Shown: piece after piece, positions 23,021 through 34,100 of the stretch
How positions within the stretch are numbered: position 1 is the stretch's first letter
How the letters are laid out: each line of letters begins with the position of its first letter
Assembly: GCA_020796225.1 (NCBI GenBank)
Contig: CM036753.1
Span: 77,893,441 to 77,957,440 of the forward strand
Source of the DNA: Arion vulgaris
Lineage: Eukaryota > Mollusca > Gastropoda > Stylommatophora > Arionidae
Direction: 5' to 3'
DNA length: 64,000 nt
Notes under the pieces: generated by a model
What the model was told of the DNA's origin: nothing
Seen by the model: only the letters and a program-made list of their open reading frames with translations
The model's database searches: none
Program-made: the position numbers and the translations under genes

Positions 23021-23239
23021 ATGAGTACGTGCCTGAAACAAGTCTCAGTATTAAAATGTTTTGCAAGAATATTTACACAGGATGAAAGACTTGATATACA
23101 AATTGAAACCACACATTAGAAAACGTATCAACTGTTCCAACTGCATCAAAATATCAGCACCGTAACCAGGAAACAACTTTATCTATAGCAACGTTCTGCA
23201 AACAACTTCCCGCTCGGTACCTTGCTAGTTAGAAGAAAA

Positions 23240-24110
23240 AGAAAACACTATATGAAAGTCGCCGTGCGTGTTGACAGGAGAGACAATGACGAGAGATGAC
23301 TTCAAGAAAATTGTTGAAACTAAATATTTCATTGATCATAAAGCGATCCAAGTTAAGCGGACGTTTCACTAAACACAAATTTACGATTTTAAAATTCAAA
23401 CCTGTCACAATGAATACAAAAAGATCATTGTTCAACACAATCTTTCTCCCAACATTATGCTATCGGTTACAAACATGGACACTGGCATCAAATGATAGAA
23501 GAGAAAGTGTCAAAGATCAGTCAAGACAGAGATCTTCTTCTTCTTTACGTTCGTTCTTTACGACCAATTTTAATCACTTTTGTGATATGTTTGATCTTTG
23601 CCAAGAACGTGTATACGTTGCACATTGGTTTAGTAGGCCCCTAAACGCATAGACTTCTACATGTTTAGGACACGTGCATCCGATTTCATCCAAACCTCCT
23701 TAGTCGCTTCTTACGACATGCATGGCGGGTAACAGTGGTTCTATTCTTTACACCCCAAATTTGGACTCCGGTAACCACTCGGACGAAGACAGAGATGAAG
23801 TGAAGTGTCTACGCAGAATGCTGAGAGTATCAAAAAGATACCGGTTTAGAAATGAAGACATCAGGAAAAAAGTGGACACAACATCCGTAATGAACTTCAT
23901 CAAAAAAAGACAAAATTAATTGGTTCGGCCACATAAGCAGATTACCAACAGATAGTGTGTCTCAAATAGCAATGTTACTCCGATACAGTAGATACAAAGC
24001 AAAAGACCGTATCGGCAAGAAGTGAACCTAAGAAATAACAGGCTGTGAAAAACACTATTTATGAAGGGCACACAAAAGCCCTTTCTAGAAATCTCTTCTT
24101 ACCCTGTCGA
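23240..24110 (+). pseudogene. LINE C-terminal fragment split by a SINE
   Basis: Translation gives NTIFLPTLCYRLQTWTLASN before the SINE and VKCLRRMLRVSKRYRFRNED plus IRKKVDTTSVMNFIKKRQ after it. This is the conserved 'LPTLCYG.ETWTL' and 'RN.DI...VGTT.V...I...QIKWFGH' tail of non-LTR reverse transcriptases. Stops and frame changes follow. The downstream part (23815-24110) is the same element that, in another copy on the opposite strand, generated the 109-bp array at 31134-38552. Confidence 0.88.
23523..23796 (-). mobile_element. SINE, family B1, inserted in the LINE
   Basis: SINE 23534-23785 is flanked by an 11-bp duplication AAGACAGAGAT (23523-23533, 23786-23796). The (CTT)n tail is at the left and the tRNA-like head at the right. 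It is younger than the LINE it interrupts. Confidence 0.92.
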
Positions 24111-24735
24111 TATGTGAGGAAACACAGGATTAGAAAGCAAAGAAGGCAGTATGAGAACTACTGTTATTTTTTCCGTTTCTTAACACTGCAGTTTTACATT
24201 TTAAGGTCATGTAAGTGTATCCATTGCTATACATTATCGATACATTTCCCTGCCTTTTTAATGTCTCTTTCTAAGCCTATCCGTTTTCTTGTTTATCCCT
24301 GTGTATTTAGTGAATGGCCGCACTTATTTTTCTCTCAAGTTTAGCACAGTGGTAGAATAACATTATCTGAAACCAAGAATAGTTCTTTTGTGTGAGATCG
24401 ATCTTACTGACAAACTTCACAAATAAGCTATTTAGTTTGTATGAATGCTAGCGATTTCCAATAATCAATATCTAATTGACTGAAAATAAATGCACAGACC
24501 AGTAAAAGCAAGCCTGCAGAGTGTACTATTCAGAAATGTTCACATTTAATTAATAATCTGATCGTTCCAACTGGCTTACAACATATCGTCTATAAACAAC
24601 AAATAAAACTGTACTATGCTCTAAATGGAAAGAAATTGATATCATATGTTATCTGACTCCATAATGATTTTTTTTTTAAAGATCTGTCAGTAAAAGAGTA
24701 TAATCAGATATTCAGGTGCAATGTTTTTCTTTAAA
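24111..24735. other. No gene seen (FANK1 intron 1)
   Basis: No supported element. Confidence 0.4.
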
Positions 24736-24744
24736 GTTATGTCT

Positions 24745-25018
24745 ACACATACATACATACATACACACGCACGCACGCAGGCATGCAAACACATGCACGG
24801 ACACGCACGTACGTATACGCACACAAGCACTCACTCACGCACACACATACACGCACGCACGCGCACACAAACATACATTCACATATATTTTATTTTAAAC
24901 ATGGCATCGTTTATAGCTGTAACATCATCATCATCCATACTTGTATGTGAGGCTGCATGGATATATTCACACACACGCGCAGGCGCCCGCGCACTCACAC
25001 ACGCACACATGTCACATT
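24745..25018 (+). repeat. CA/CG-rich microsatellite cluster
   Basis: Two stretches (24745-24878 and 24966-25015) of ACAT, ACGC and CACA steps, an impure alternating purine-pyrimidine sequence that could favour Z-DNA. Frames through it give His/Thr-rich strings without meaning. Confidence 0.85.
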
Positions 25019-25019
25019 T

Positions 25020-25780
25020 GATGTAGTAGCTAAAAAACAACCCGCATATCGCCCTTGTGGCCAGAGATTTACTGACTACATAAACATTTGTACCGCTTCA
25101 GAATCTTACCTTTTTTTTTTTAAGTGCCGACTCATGTCCCCGATGTTTACATGTAATGAATTCTCCACACTTTATTAATTATAGTTCGTTCCAAAATTTG
25201 TGAACATACTAAAGTTTAATGTGTACGAAATCTACAGGACATATAATAGTAATTTTTTGCGTGCAGTCTTATATACTTCTTGATGCACAGCGAGTTTGTT
25301 TTGTTTTTATTGTGTGATAATCATAAAATGATAATCAAAGTTTAGAATTTACAGTAATACACAAAATGTCGGTGAATGTTTGCAAAGGCGTATCCCTATT
25401 ACATATTATAACAAGCATTGTGACATAGTGAGCAAATGATATCTTCCACTTCTATCAATGAAAATAAATGGTGTGTGGCATACGCCAATGACAACCGTTC
25501 GGATACATTGTGAACTGATTAATTCCACGGGATTCCTGATTTGCACTGTTGCTGAATTGCATGTTTAGCATGCAAATGAGTAATTATTAGAATACTTGAC
25601 TATCGTACTGTTAAAGTTCTACATGTATACCAAAGCAACATCGCTGTTATTTTACAAATAACAAATAAGTAAAATCTAATAGCACTAAAGGTTTGGGTGG
25701 GCAAAAGTACTTTAGGAAGGTCGCAACTGTTATCAATATTAAAATTTAAAAATTAATCATTTCTGTCAAGTGGATGATTT
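25020..25780. other. No gene seen (FANK1 intron 1)
   Basis: AT-rich intron sequence. Confidence 0.4.
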
Positions 25781-25794
25781 TATATCGGTCGGTC

Positions 25795-25993
25795 GCCCGT
25801 CTGCCCATCGTGTTCGTAGCGCGTTGGACGACGGGTGATAAACCTCTATGAGTGCAGGTTAAATTCCGTGGGCTGGCAGAAAAGCCACAGGTTCTCCAGA
25901 TTTATGGTGTTTGTGGCATCGAACCAAAGGGTTACGATGTCCATGGCACTGAGCCGAAGAGCTGAAAGCTCAAGTGCTTCTGGATCGAGAAAA
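25795..25993 (+). mobile_element. tRNA-derived SINE, family E
   Basis: Head GTGTTCGTAGCGCGTTGGAC (A box) and GCAGGTTAAATTCCGTGG (decayed B box), body GGCTGGCAGAAAAGCCACAG, ending GTGCTTCTGGATCGAGAAAA. Sister of 18973-19187 in the opposite orientation. Confidence 0.78.
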
Positions 25994-25999
25994 ATATAT

Positions 26000-26205
26000 A
26001 AATCGGTCGGTAAAGATGTTCACGAATTTTTGAATGAACTGCAGTTTGATAGTGTTTTTTTTTCAAGGTGTAGCAAACATGTGACATCACGAACTGGTCA
26101 TATTTTAGATATAATAGCTCAAAGAGTTTCTAGACATGTAGAAAACAGAAATCAATCATTACCAGACATGAAAGAGTCTGAGAACCGTATAATGGGGACA
26201 TGAAC
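26000..26205 (+). pseudogene. Possible LINE endonuclease fragment
   Basis: A short frame reads FLNELQFDSVFF then TSRTGHILDIIAQR. This resembles the 'F...LGL.Q.V...TH..GHTLDL' end of apurinic-type endonucleases in CR1-like LINEs. It is short and the match is weak. Confidence 0.25.
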
Positions 26206-26341
26206 GATTTGGTAATCTGGGCAATGTAGACTGTTTATGTGACATTGGAATGAAAATCACACACACCATCATGGAGTGACAACCTTGACCAGTTTGACAG
26301 ACACGTAGTGTAGTATAGATGTTTCTCTGAGAATATATATA

Positions 26342-26555
26342 TGAGCGTGTGTAGCTTAAGTGGTAGTGATCTCAATCACAATCCAAGTGTAGATGGTTCA
26401 AACTCCGTGGCAGGCAGTTTGCTAGCAAATTCATTCCCATGGATTTTTACGAACGGTAAAATTAGACATCACCTTCAAAACGTATAAATCAACAACTCGT
26501 TTACTATGATTGATGGTGACATCTGGTGAAGGAAATACCACGATTTTCAATTCAT
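26342..26555 (+). mobile_element. SINE, family D, left arm of inverted pair
   Basis: The head GCGTGTGTAGCTTAAGTGGT (A box) and GATGGTTCAAACTCC (B box) is intact in outline. The body runs to the inverted neighbour at 26563-26813. Both lie in the first FANK1 intron, about 400 bp before the second exon. Confidence 0.8.
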
Positions 26556-26562
26556 TTTTCAT

Positions 26563-26813
26563 ATATATATGAAAATCGCGGCATATCCCAAAGGACGTAG
26601 TCATCAACCACAGTAAACGAATCGTTGATTTTTAGGCACCACTTATACGTTCAGTAGTTTGTCATTGCTTTCTGAACGGTGAGGTCTATTTTTACCTTTT
26701 GTAAAAATCCAACGGAAACAAATTTGCTTCCAAACTTGCCTACCGTGGGGTTTGAACCAGGTACGTTTGGGTCTGTGATCGAGCTCACTACCGCTTGAGC
26801 TACAGACGCTCAG
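26563..26813 (-). mobile_element. SINE, family D, right arm of inverted pair
   Basis: On the minus strand the head is GTCTGTAGCTCAAGCGGTAG (good A box) followed by CCTGGTTCAAACCCC (good B box), the best preserved Pol III promoter in the family here. The two arms meet in CGATTTTCA...TGAAAATCG. Confidence 0.88.
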
Positions 26814-26942
26814 ATATATATATAATTTCAGTAACAAATGCCAGTTCTCCTTTTGTATTTAGATTAGTATTTATTGTATATAAGAACATTGTGGCCCGTA
26901 TAAACATGTCTCTCATGAGATAACTAACAATTGTTTTGTCAG

Positions 26943-27067
26943 AGGTTTATCAAAATGCTACGTCCATACTGGTCTACTTACCAACAAGGAATATCAATAC
27001 AGAATGAAAGTGGAAAGTTCGTCATTGAAAAGCGAATGGAGTGCTATAACCACCTTTAAAACATTAG
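26943..27067 (+). CDS. FANK1: FANK1 exon: second half of FN3 domain
   Basis: Acceptor TTGTTTTGTCAG, donor GTAGGT. In frame after the preceding exon it reads T-GLSKCYVHTGLLTNKEYQYR followed by MKVESSSLKSEWSAITTFKT. The pattern 'GL.....Y.YR.KV.S......WS..T.F.T' is the E-to-G strand region of an FN3 domain: the tyrosine-corner 'L.....Y.YR.K' and the terminal 'S....T' are visible. The exon has 125 bases and leaves one base (G) that joins TT of the next exon to make Val. Confidence 0.92.
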
Positions 27068-27409
27068 GTAGGTTTTATCTATTTCCATAAATCTGTCATC
27101 AAATATAAACAGCGAACTCTCATCAAGACAATCGTTTCTGAGAATAGGAATGTCCGTTTCAGCTACTTTCAAGTATCTGTACGAGTTTTGTTTTCGTAGT
27201 ATGTCATGTCATATCATAGTTGCAATCATCATCAACATTAACATCATTATCAGGTTTCATGTTTGCTGGCGTTGGCGATCATTTATCTTCAAAACTATGT
27301 TTCAAGCGGTGGCGATTAACTTTGTTAACATTCTTCCGTCTTCTTCTTCTCTTCCAAGATTTACTTCTTTATAGTAGTATTCTTCTGTAAAATAAAATAT
27401 TTGTCCACG

Positions 27410-28938
27410 TTTTTCTTGTCTGTTTGTTTTATGACTATTATATTCATTATTGAGTGTGTGTAACATCTACATTTTTCTTGTCTATTTGTTTTATGACTAT
27501 TATATTCATTATTGAGTGTGTGTAACATCTACATTTTTCTTGTCTATTTGTTTTATGACTATTATATTCATTATTGAGTGTGTGTAACATCTACATTTTT
27601 CTTGTCTATTTGTTTTATGACTATTATATTCATTATTGAGTGTGTGTAACATCTACATTTTTCTTGTCTGTTTGTTTTATGACTATTATATTCATTATTG
27701 AGTGTGTGTAACATCTACGTTTTTCTTGTCTGTTTGTTTTATGACTATTATATTCATTATTGAGTGTGTGTAACATCTACATTTTTCTTGTCTGTTTGTT
27801 TTATGACTATTATATTCATTATTGAGTGTGTGTAACATCTACATTTTTCTTGTCTGTTTGTTTTATGACTATTATATTCATTATTGAGTGTGTGTAACAT
27901 CTACGTTTTTCTTGTCTGTTTGTTTTATGACTATTATATTCATTATTGAGTGTGTGTAACATCTACATTTTTCTTGTCTATTTGTTTTATGACTATTATA
28001 TTCATTATTGAGTGTGTGTAACATCTACATTTTTCTTGTCTATTTGTTTTATGATATTATATTCTTATTAGTGTCATCTACATTTGTCTTGCTATTTGTT
28101 TTATGACTATTAATTATTATTAGTGTGTGTAACATCCACTTTGTCTTGTCTATTTGTTTTATGACTATTATATTCATTATTGAGTGTGTGTAACATCTAC
28201 ATTTTTCTTGTCTATTTGTTTTATGACTATTATATTCATTATTGAGTGTGTGTAACATCTACATTTTTCTTGTCTATTTGTTTTATGACTATTATATTCA
28301 TTATTGAGTGTGTGTAACATCTACATTTTTCTTGTCTATTTGTTTTATGACTATTATATTCATTATTGAGTGTGTGTAACATCTACATTTTTCTTGTCTA
28401 TTTGTTTTATGACTATTATATTCATTATTGAGTGTGTGTAACATCTACATTTTTCTTGTCTATTTGTTTTATGACTATTATATTCATTATTGAGTGTGTG
28501 TAACATCTACATTTTTCTTGTCTATTTGTTTTATGACTATTATATTCATTATTGAGTGTGTGTAACATCTACATTTTTCTTGTCTGTTTGTTTTATGACT
28601 ATTATATTCATTATTGAGTGTGTGTAACATCTACATTTTTCTTGTCTATTTGTTTTATGACTATTATATTCATTATTGAGTGTGTGTAACATCTACATTT
28701 TTCTTGTCTATTTGTTTTATGACTATTATATTCATTATTGAGTGTGTGTAACATCTACATTTTTCTTGTCTATTTGTTTTATGACTATTATATTCATTAT
28801 TGAGTGTGTGTAACATCTACATTTTTCTTGTCTATTTGTTTTATGACTATTATATTCATTATTGAGTGTGTGTAACATCTACATTTTTCTTGTCTATTTG
28901 TTTTATGACTATTATATTCATTATTGAGTGTGTGTAAC
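27410..28938 (+). repeat. 62-bp array, about 24 copies
   Basis: The unit contains TGTGTAACATCTACATTTTT, CTTGTCTATTTGTTTTATGA and CTATTATATTCATTATTGAG, repeating every 62 bp. It starts 340 bp after the second FANK1 exon. A small patch at 28050-28140 has several deletions while both flanks are clean. Confidence 0.95.
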
Positions 28939-28980
28939 ACATCAAAGTTCTTGTTTCGTGTCTCTATTATAGTCTTATTT

Positions 28981-29112
28981 ACGTAGCTCATCTCACATAA
29001 AACACATGTACTGGGCCTACAGATTCAAACTTCTTATCCTCTGTAAACGTAGCTCATCTCACATAAAACACATGTACTGGGCCTACAGATTCAAACTTCT
29101 TATCCTCTGTAA
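28981..29112 (+). repeat. 66-bp direct repeat, 2 copies
   Basis: ACGTAGCTCATCTCACATAA to CTTATCCTCTGTAA occurs at 28981 and 29047 with no differences seen. Confidence 0.93.
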
Positions 29113-29164
29113 ACAAGATGCACAGAGTACTGATGATATTTAGTTCACATACCATACAAATCAC

Positions 29165-29545
29165 AATAAGTAGTTACTTACTTACTTATTCCTATCCGCT
29201 ACTCGTGGAGCATACTGCCTCAACAGTTGATCGCCATTTTTCTCGGTCTCTGGCTGATTCATTTTGTCTTCCAAGATAGTCGAGCACTTTTCAGCTCCTC
29301 AAGAAGACTTCGTCTCCAGGTTTTTCTTAAACAATTTGTTTTTTATTTCTGTAGTTACGTTCTTTTTAAAATGGATGGGTAGTTAGTCCATCGGACAACC
29401 CCCAACCTGGAGAACCAGGAAGCCCCATTTAGTCTGACCTCTCTTCTTTGACCTGTCCGGCTTGGGTAACCCTGCAGGTATAGCTCTCCGGGTCATTGAG
29501 GTATGCAAGCCCTCACCACTACAAGGTAACGACTTCATGTGGGAG
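29165..29545 (-). mobile_element. Probable LINE 3' end with (TTAC)n tail
   Basis: The + strand begins TTACTTACTTACTTA and continues with 'GCATACTGCCTCAACAGTTG' and later 'CCGGCTTGGGTAACCC' and 'TAGCTCTCCGGGTCATTGAG'. From memory this resembles 3' regions of LINEs common in lophotrochozoans. The simple repeat at one end fits a minus-strand retroposed tail. No coding part is visible. Confidence 0.45.
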
Positions 29546-29889
29546 AATAAGTAGTTAACATGTAGTTATTTTAAAGAGAGCGCAAACGAAAAAGTAGTAG
29601 ATAGGTTAAATGTCTTTTTTTGGGGAGGTTAAGTTCATTATTCACTTTCTGTTTCAGTTGATTGTTCATTATCTATGTCCTGGTTCGTTGTTTTCATTGT
29701 CTAGTTCACCCTATTGTTCATTGTTGGGGTTCAAATCAGTTAAGTACACACAACACGACTTAGAATGTTTTGTTCTTTTAAATGTATATAATTTAATCTC
29801 GATCAGAGTTTATACCAGGAACTTCACCAAACTGACGATTGAATGTGTAATATAACCTGCCTGTCGCAACATGCAAGTTGATTTATGTT

Positions 29890-30175
29890 TTTGTTCGGTT
29901 TCTTATTTTAGGTTCTTTTTCTTTGCGTTCGGTTTCTTATTTTAGGTTCTTCTTCTTCTTCATTGCGTTCAGTTTCTTATTTTAGGTTCTTCTTCTTCTT
30001 CTTCTTTGCGTTCGGTTTCTTATTTTAGGTTCTTCTTCTTCTTCTTTGCGTTCGGTTTCTTATTTTAGGTTCTTCTTCTTCTTCTTTGCGTTCGGTTTCT
30101 TATTTTAGGTTCTTCTTCTTCTTCTTTGCGTTCGGTTTCTTATTTTAGGTTCTTCTTCTTTGCGTTCGGTTTCGT
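29890..30175 (+). repeat. Degenerate 34-43 bp minisatellite, about 8 copies
   Basis: GTTCGGTTTCTTATTTTAGG followed by a variable (TTC)n stretch and TTTGC. Length differences come from the TTC run. Confidence 0.9.
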
Positions 30176-30183
30176 ATTCTCGT

Positions 30184-30335
30184 CTAAACCATGAAATGGT
30201 TGTTCTTGAAGCTGCATGTCAGTTGAGTTCTCGAGTTCCCTATAGATGTTGGTGTCTCAAACCATGAAATGGGTTGCTTCTATGAAGCTGCATGTCAGTT
30301 GGAGTTCCCCGCTGAGTTCCCCATAGATGTTGGGT
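30184..30335 (+). repeat. About 73-bp imperfect direct repeat, 2 copies
   Basis: AAACCATGAAATGG...GCTGCATGTCAGTT...ATAGATGTTGG occurs twice. The right copy runs into a tRNA-like SINE head. Confidence 0.8.
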
Positions 30336-30400
30336 TCAATCGAGGTCTTGATGACTGAGAAATCGATGTCCTAACCATTTCGCTACCCGTTCCTTCAGAA
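30325..30400 (-). mobile_element. tRNA-like SINE head
   Basis: The minus strand reads GGGTAGCGAAATGGTTAGGA (A box) and CTCGATTGAACCCAAC (B-box-like). The body lies to the left and includes the direct repeat above. Confidence 0.6.
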
Positions 30401-30518
30401 TGTTCTATAATAATTTCAATGTTACAATTGTAAGGGCGAAAAAAATCAAAATACAATATTTGTTGTCTCGATCAACTAATTTTAAATCCTGAGTTTTTTG
30501 TTTATTTTTGCAATCTAG

Positions 30519-30600
30519 TTGCTCCCTACACTGGAGACGATCTACACTCTGCAATCCGAAGGGGAAACTTAGAGAAGGTGAAAGAAATTCTTGACTCAGG
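30519..30600 (+). CDS. FANK1: FANK1 exon: linker and start of ankyrin repeat 1
   Basis: Acceptor TTGCAATCTAG, donor GTAAGA. It reads VAPYTGDDLHSAIRRGNLEK then VKEILDSG. The 'LH.A...G....V..IL..G' pattern is the helix pair of an ankyrin-type repeat that follows the FN3 domain in FANK1. The exon has 82 bases, begins with two bases completing Val and ends with GG, completed to Gly by T of the next exon. Confidence 0.9.
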
Positions 30601-30714
30601 GTAAGATTGCTTTTAAACTCATGTGAGAAAGAAAGAAAAGTTAGAGCTGAGCTAGACGCAAATGATAATATAGCAGATAATTAGATATCACCATTCTTTA
30701 TCAGGTCTTCTTTC

Positions 30715-30985
30715 TTCTTTTCTTCAATCATTTTTCTTCAATCATTTTCTCCAATCTATATATTTCTATATTTCTTCAATCATTTTCTCCAATCTATATT
30801 TCTATATTTCTTCAATCATTTTCTCCAATCTATATTTCTATATTTCTTCAATCATTTTCTCCAATCTATATTTCTATATTTCTTCAATCATTTTCTCCAA
30901 TCTATATATTTCTATATTTCTTCAATCATTTTCTCCAATCTATATATTTCTATATTTCTTCAATCATTTTCAATCTTTTATAGTC
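30715..30985 (+). repeat. Minisatellite, 35-38 bp, about 7 copies
   Basis: TTTCTTCAATCATTTTCTCC followed by AATCTATATATTTCTATA, with TATA run-length differences between copies. Confidence 0.9.
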
Positions 30986-31007
30986 TTCTTTCTTCTTTCT
31001 CTTATCA

Positions 31008-31133
31008 TTTTTAACCTCACAGTGTCAGGTAAGAAGAAATTTATAGAACAGGCTTTTTGTGTGCGCTTCATAAACAGTGTTTGTGCCCTTGTTATTTCTT
31101 AGTTCCACCTTGTGCGTGTGCGACCTTTTGCTT
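31008..31133 (-). pseudogene. LINE 3' end, right of its own array in sense direction
   Basis: Aligns with the reverse complement of 23990-24110 (landmarks GTAAGAAGAAATTTATAGAA, AGTGTTTG, GTTATTTCTTAG, CGACCTTTTGCTTTGTATC). With 38553-38620 it brackets the 109-bp array, showing that the array is an internal expansion of one LINE tail copy. Confidence 0.82.
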
Positions 31134-34100
31134 TGTATCCACTGTCTCGGAGTAACATCACTCTTTGATGCGCATTGGTAATCTGTTTATCTGGTCCCAA
31201 CCATTTAATTTGTTGTTTCTTGATAAAGCACATTACTGATGTTGTATCCACTGTCTCGGAGTAACATCACTCTTTGATGCGCATTGGTAATCTGCTTATC
31301 TGGTCCCAACCATTTAATTTGTTGTTTCTTGATAAAGCACATTACTGATGTTGTATCCACTGTCTCGGAGTAACATCACTCTTTGATGCGCATTGGTAAT
31401 CTGCTTATCTGGTCCCAACCATTTAATTTGTTGTTTCTTGATAAAGCAATTACTGATGTTGTATCCACTGTCTCGGAGTAACATCACTCTTTGATGCGCA
31501 TTGGTAATCTGCTTATCTGGTCCCAACCATTTAATTTGTTGTTTCTTGATAAAGCACATTACTGATGTTGTATCCACTGTCTCGGAGTAACATCACTCTT
31601 TGATGCGCATTGGTAATCTGCTTATCTGGTCCCAACCATTTAATTTGTTGTTTCTTGATAAAGCACATTACTGATGTTGTATCCACTGTCTCGGAGTAAC
31701 ATCACTCTTTGATGCGCATTGGTAATCTGCTTATCTGGTCCCAACCATTTAATTTGTTGTTTCTTGATAAAGCACATTACTGATGTTGTATCCACTGTCT
31801 CGGAGTAACATTACTCTTTGATGCGCATTGGTAATCTGCTTATCTGGTCCCAACCATTTAATTTGTTGTTTCTTGATAAAGCACATTACTGATGTTGTAT
31901 CCGCTGTCTCGGAGTAACGTCACTCTTTGATGCGCATTGGTAATCTGTTTATCTGGTCCCAACCATTTAATTTGTTGTTTCTTGATAAAGCACATTACTG
32001 ATGTTGTATCCACTGTCTCGGAGTAACATTACTCTTTGATGCGCATTGGTAATCTGCTTATCTGGTCCCAACCATTTAATTTGTTGTTTCTTGATAAAGC
32101 ACATTACTGATGTTGTATCCACTGTCTCGGAGTAACATCACTCTTTGATGCGCATTGGTAATCTGTTTATCTGGTCCCAACCATTTAATTTGTTGTTTCT
32201 TGATAAAGCACATTACTGATGTTGTATCCGCTGTCTCGGAGTAACATCACTCTTTGATGCGCATTGGTAATCTGTTTATCTGGTCCCAACCATTTAATTT
32301 GTTGTTTCTTGATAAAGCACATTACTGATGTTGTATCCGCTGTCTCGGAGTAACGTCACTCTTTGATGCGCATTGGTAATCTGTTTATCTGGTCCCAACC
32401 ATTTAATTTGTTGTTTCTTGATAAAGCACATTACTGATGTTGTATCCACTGTCTCGGAGTAACATTACTCTTTGATGCGCATTGGTAATCTGCTTATCTG
32501 GTCCCAACCATTTAATTTGTTGTTTCTTGATAAAGCACATTACTGATGTTGTATCCACTGTCTCGGAGTAACATCACTCTTTGATGCGCATTGGTAATCT
32601 GCTTATCTGGTCCCAACCATTTAATTTGTTGTTTCTTGATAAAGCACATTACTGATGTTGTATCCACTGTCTCGGAGTAACATCACTCTTTGATGCGCAT
32701 TGGTAATCTGCTTATCTGGTCCCAACCATTTAATTTGTTGTTTCTTGATAAAGCACATTACTGATGTTGTATCCACTGTCTCGGAGTAACATCACTCTTT
32801 GATGCGCATTGGTAATCTGCTTATCTGGTCCCAACCATTTAATTTGTTGTTTCTTGATAAAGCACATTACTGATGTTGTATCCACTGTCTCGGAGTAACA
32901 TCACTCTTTGATGCGCATTGGTAATCTGTTTATCTGGTCCCAACCATTTAATTTGTTGTTTCTTGATAAAGCACATTACTGATGTTGTATCCACTGTATC
33001 GGAGTAACATTACTCTTTGATGCGCATTGGTAATCTGTTTATCTGGTCCCAACCATTTAATTTGTTGTTTCTTGATAAAGCGCATTACTGATGTTGTATC
33101 CACTGTATCGGAGTAACATTACTCTTTGATGCGCATTGGTAATCTGTTTATCTGGTCCCAACCATTTAATTTGTTGTTTCTTGATAAAGCACATTACTGA
33201 TGTTGTATCCGCTGTCTCGGAGTAACGTCACTCTTTGATGCGCATTGGTAATCTGTTTATCTGGTCCCAACCATTTAATTTGTTGTTTCTTGATAAAGCA
33301 CATTACTGATGTTGTATCCACTGTCTCGGAGTAACATCACTCTTTGATGCGCATTGGTAATCTGCTTATCTGGTCCCAACCATTTAATTTGTTGTTTCTT
33401 GATAAAGCACATTACTGATGTTGTATCCACTGTCTCGGAGTAACATCACTCTTTGATGCGCATTGGTAATCTGCTTATCTGGTCCCAACCATTTAATTTG
33501 TTGTTTCTTGATAAAGCACATTACTGATGTTGTATCCACTGTCTCGGAGTAACATCACTCTTTGATGCGCATTGGTAATCTGCTTATCTGGTCCCAACCA
33601 TTTAATTTGTTGTTTCTTGATAAAGCACATTACTGATGTTGTATCCACTGTCTCGGAGTAACATCACTCTTTGATGCGCATTGGTAATCTGCTTATCTGG
33701 TCCCAACCATTTAATTTGTTGTTTCTTGATAAAGCACATTACTGATGTTGTATCCACTGTATCGGAGTAACATTACTCTTTGATGCGCATTGGTAATCTG
33801 TTTATCTGGTCCCAACCATTTAATTTGTTGTTTCTTGATAAAGCGCATTACTGATGTTGTATCCACTGTATCGGAGTAACATTACTCTTTGATGCGCATT
33901 GGTAATCTGTTTATCTGGTCCCAACCATTTAATTTGTTGTTTCTTGATAAAGCACATTACTGATGTTGTATCCGCTGTCTCGGAGTAACGTCACTCTTTG
34001 ATGCGCATTGGTAATCTGTTTATCTGGTCCCAACCATTTAATTTGTTGTTTCTTGATAAAGCACATTACTGATGTTGTATCCACTGTCTCGGAGTAACAT

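Noticed and set aside
24716..25026. His/Thr-rich frames
   Set aside because: Translation of a CA/CG microsatellite.
26770..26812. tRNA gene on the minus strand
   Set aside because: A/B boxes are those of SINE family D, with three other dispersed copies.
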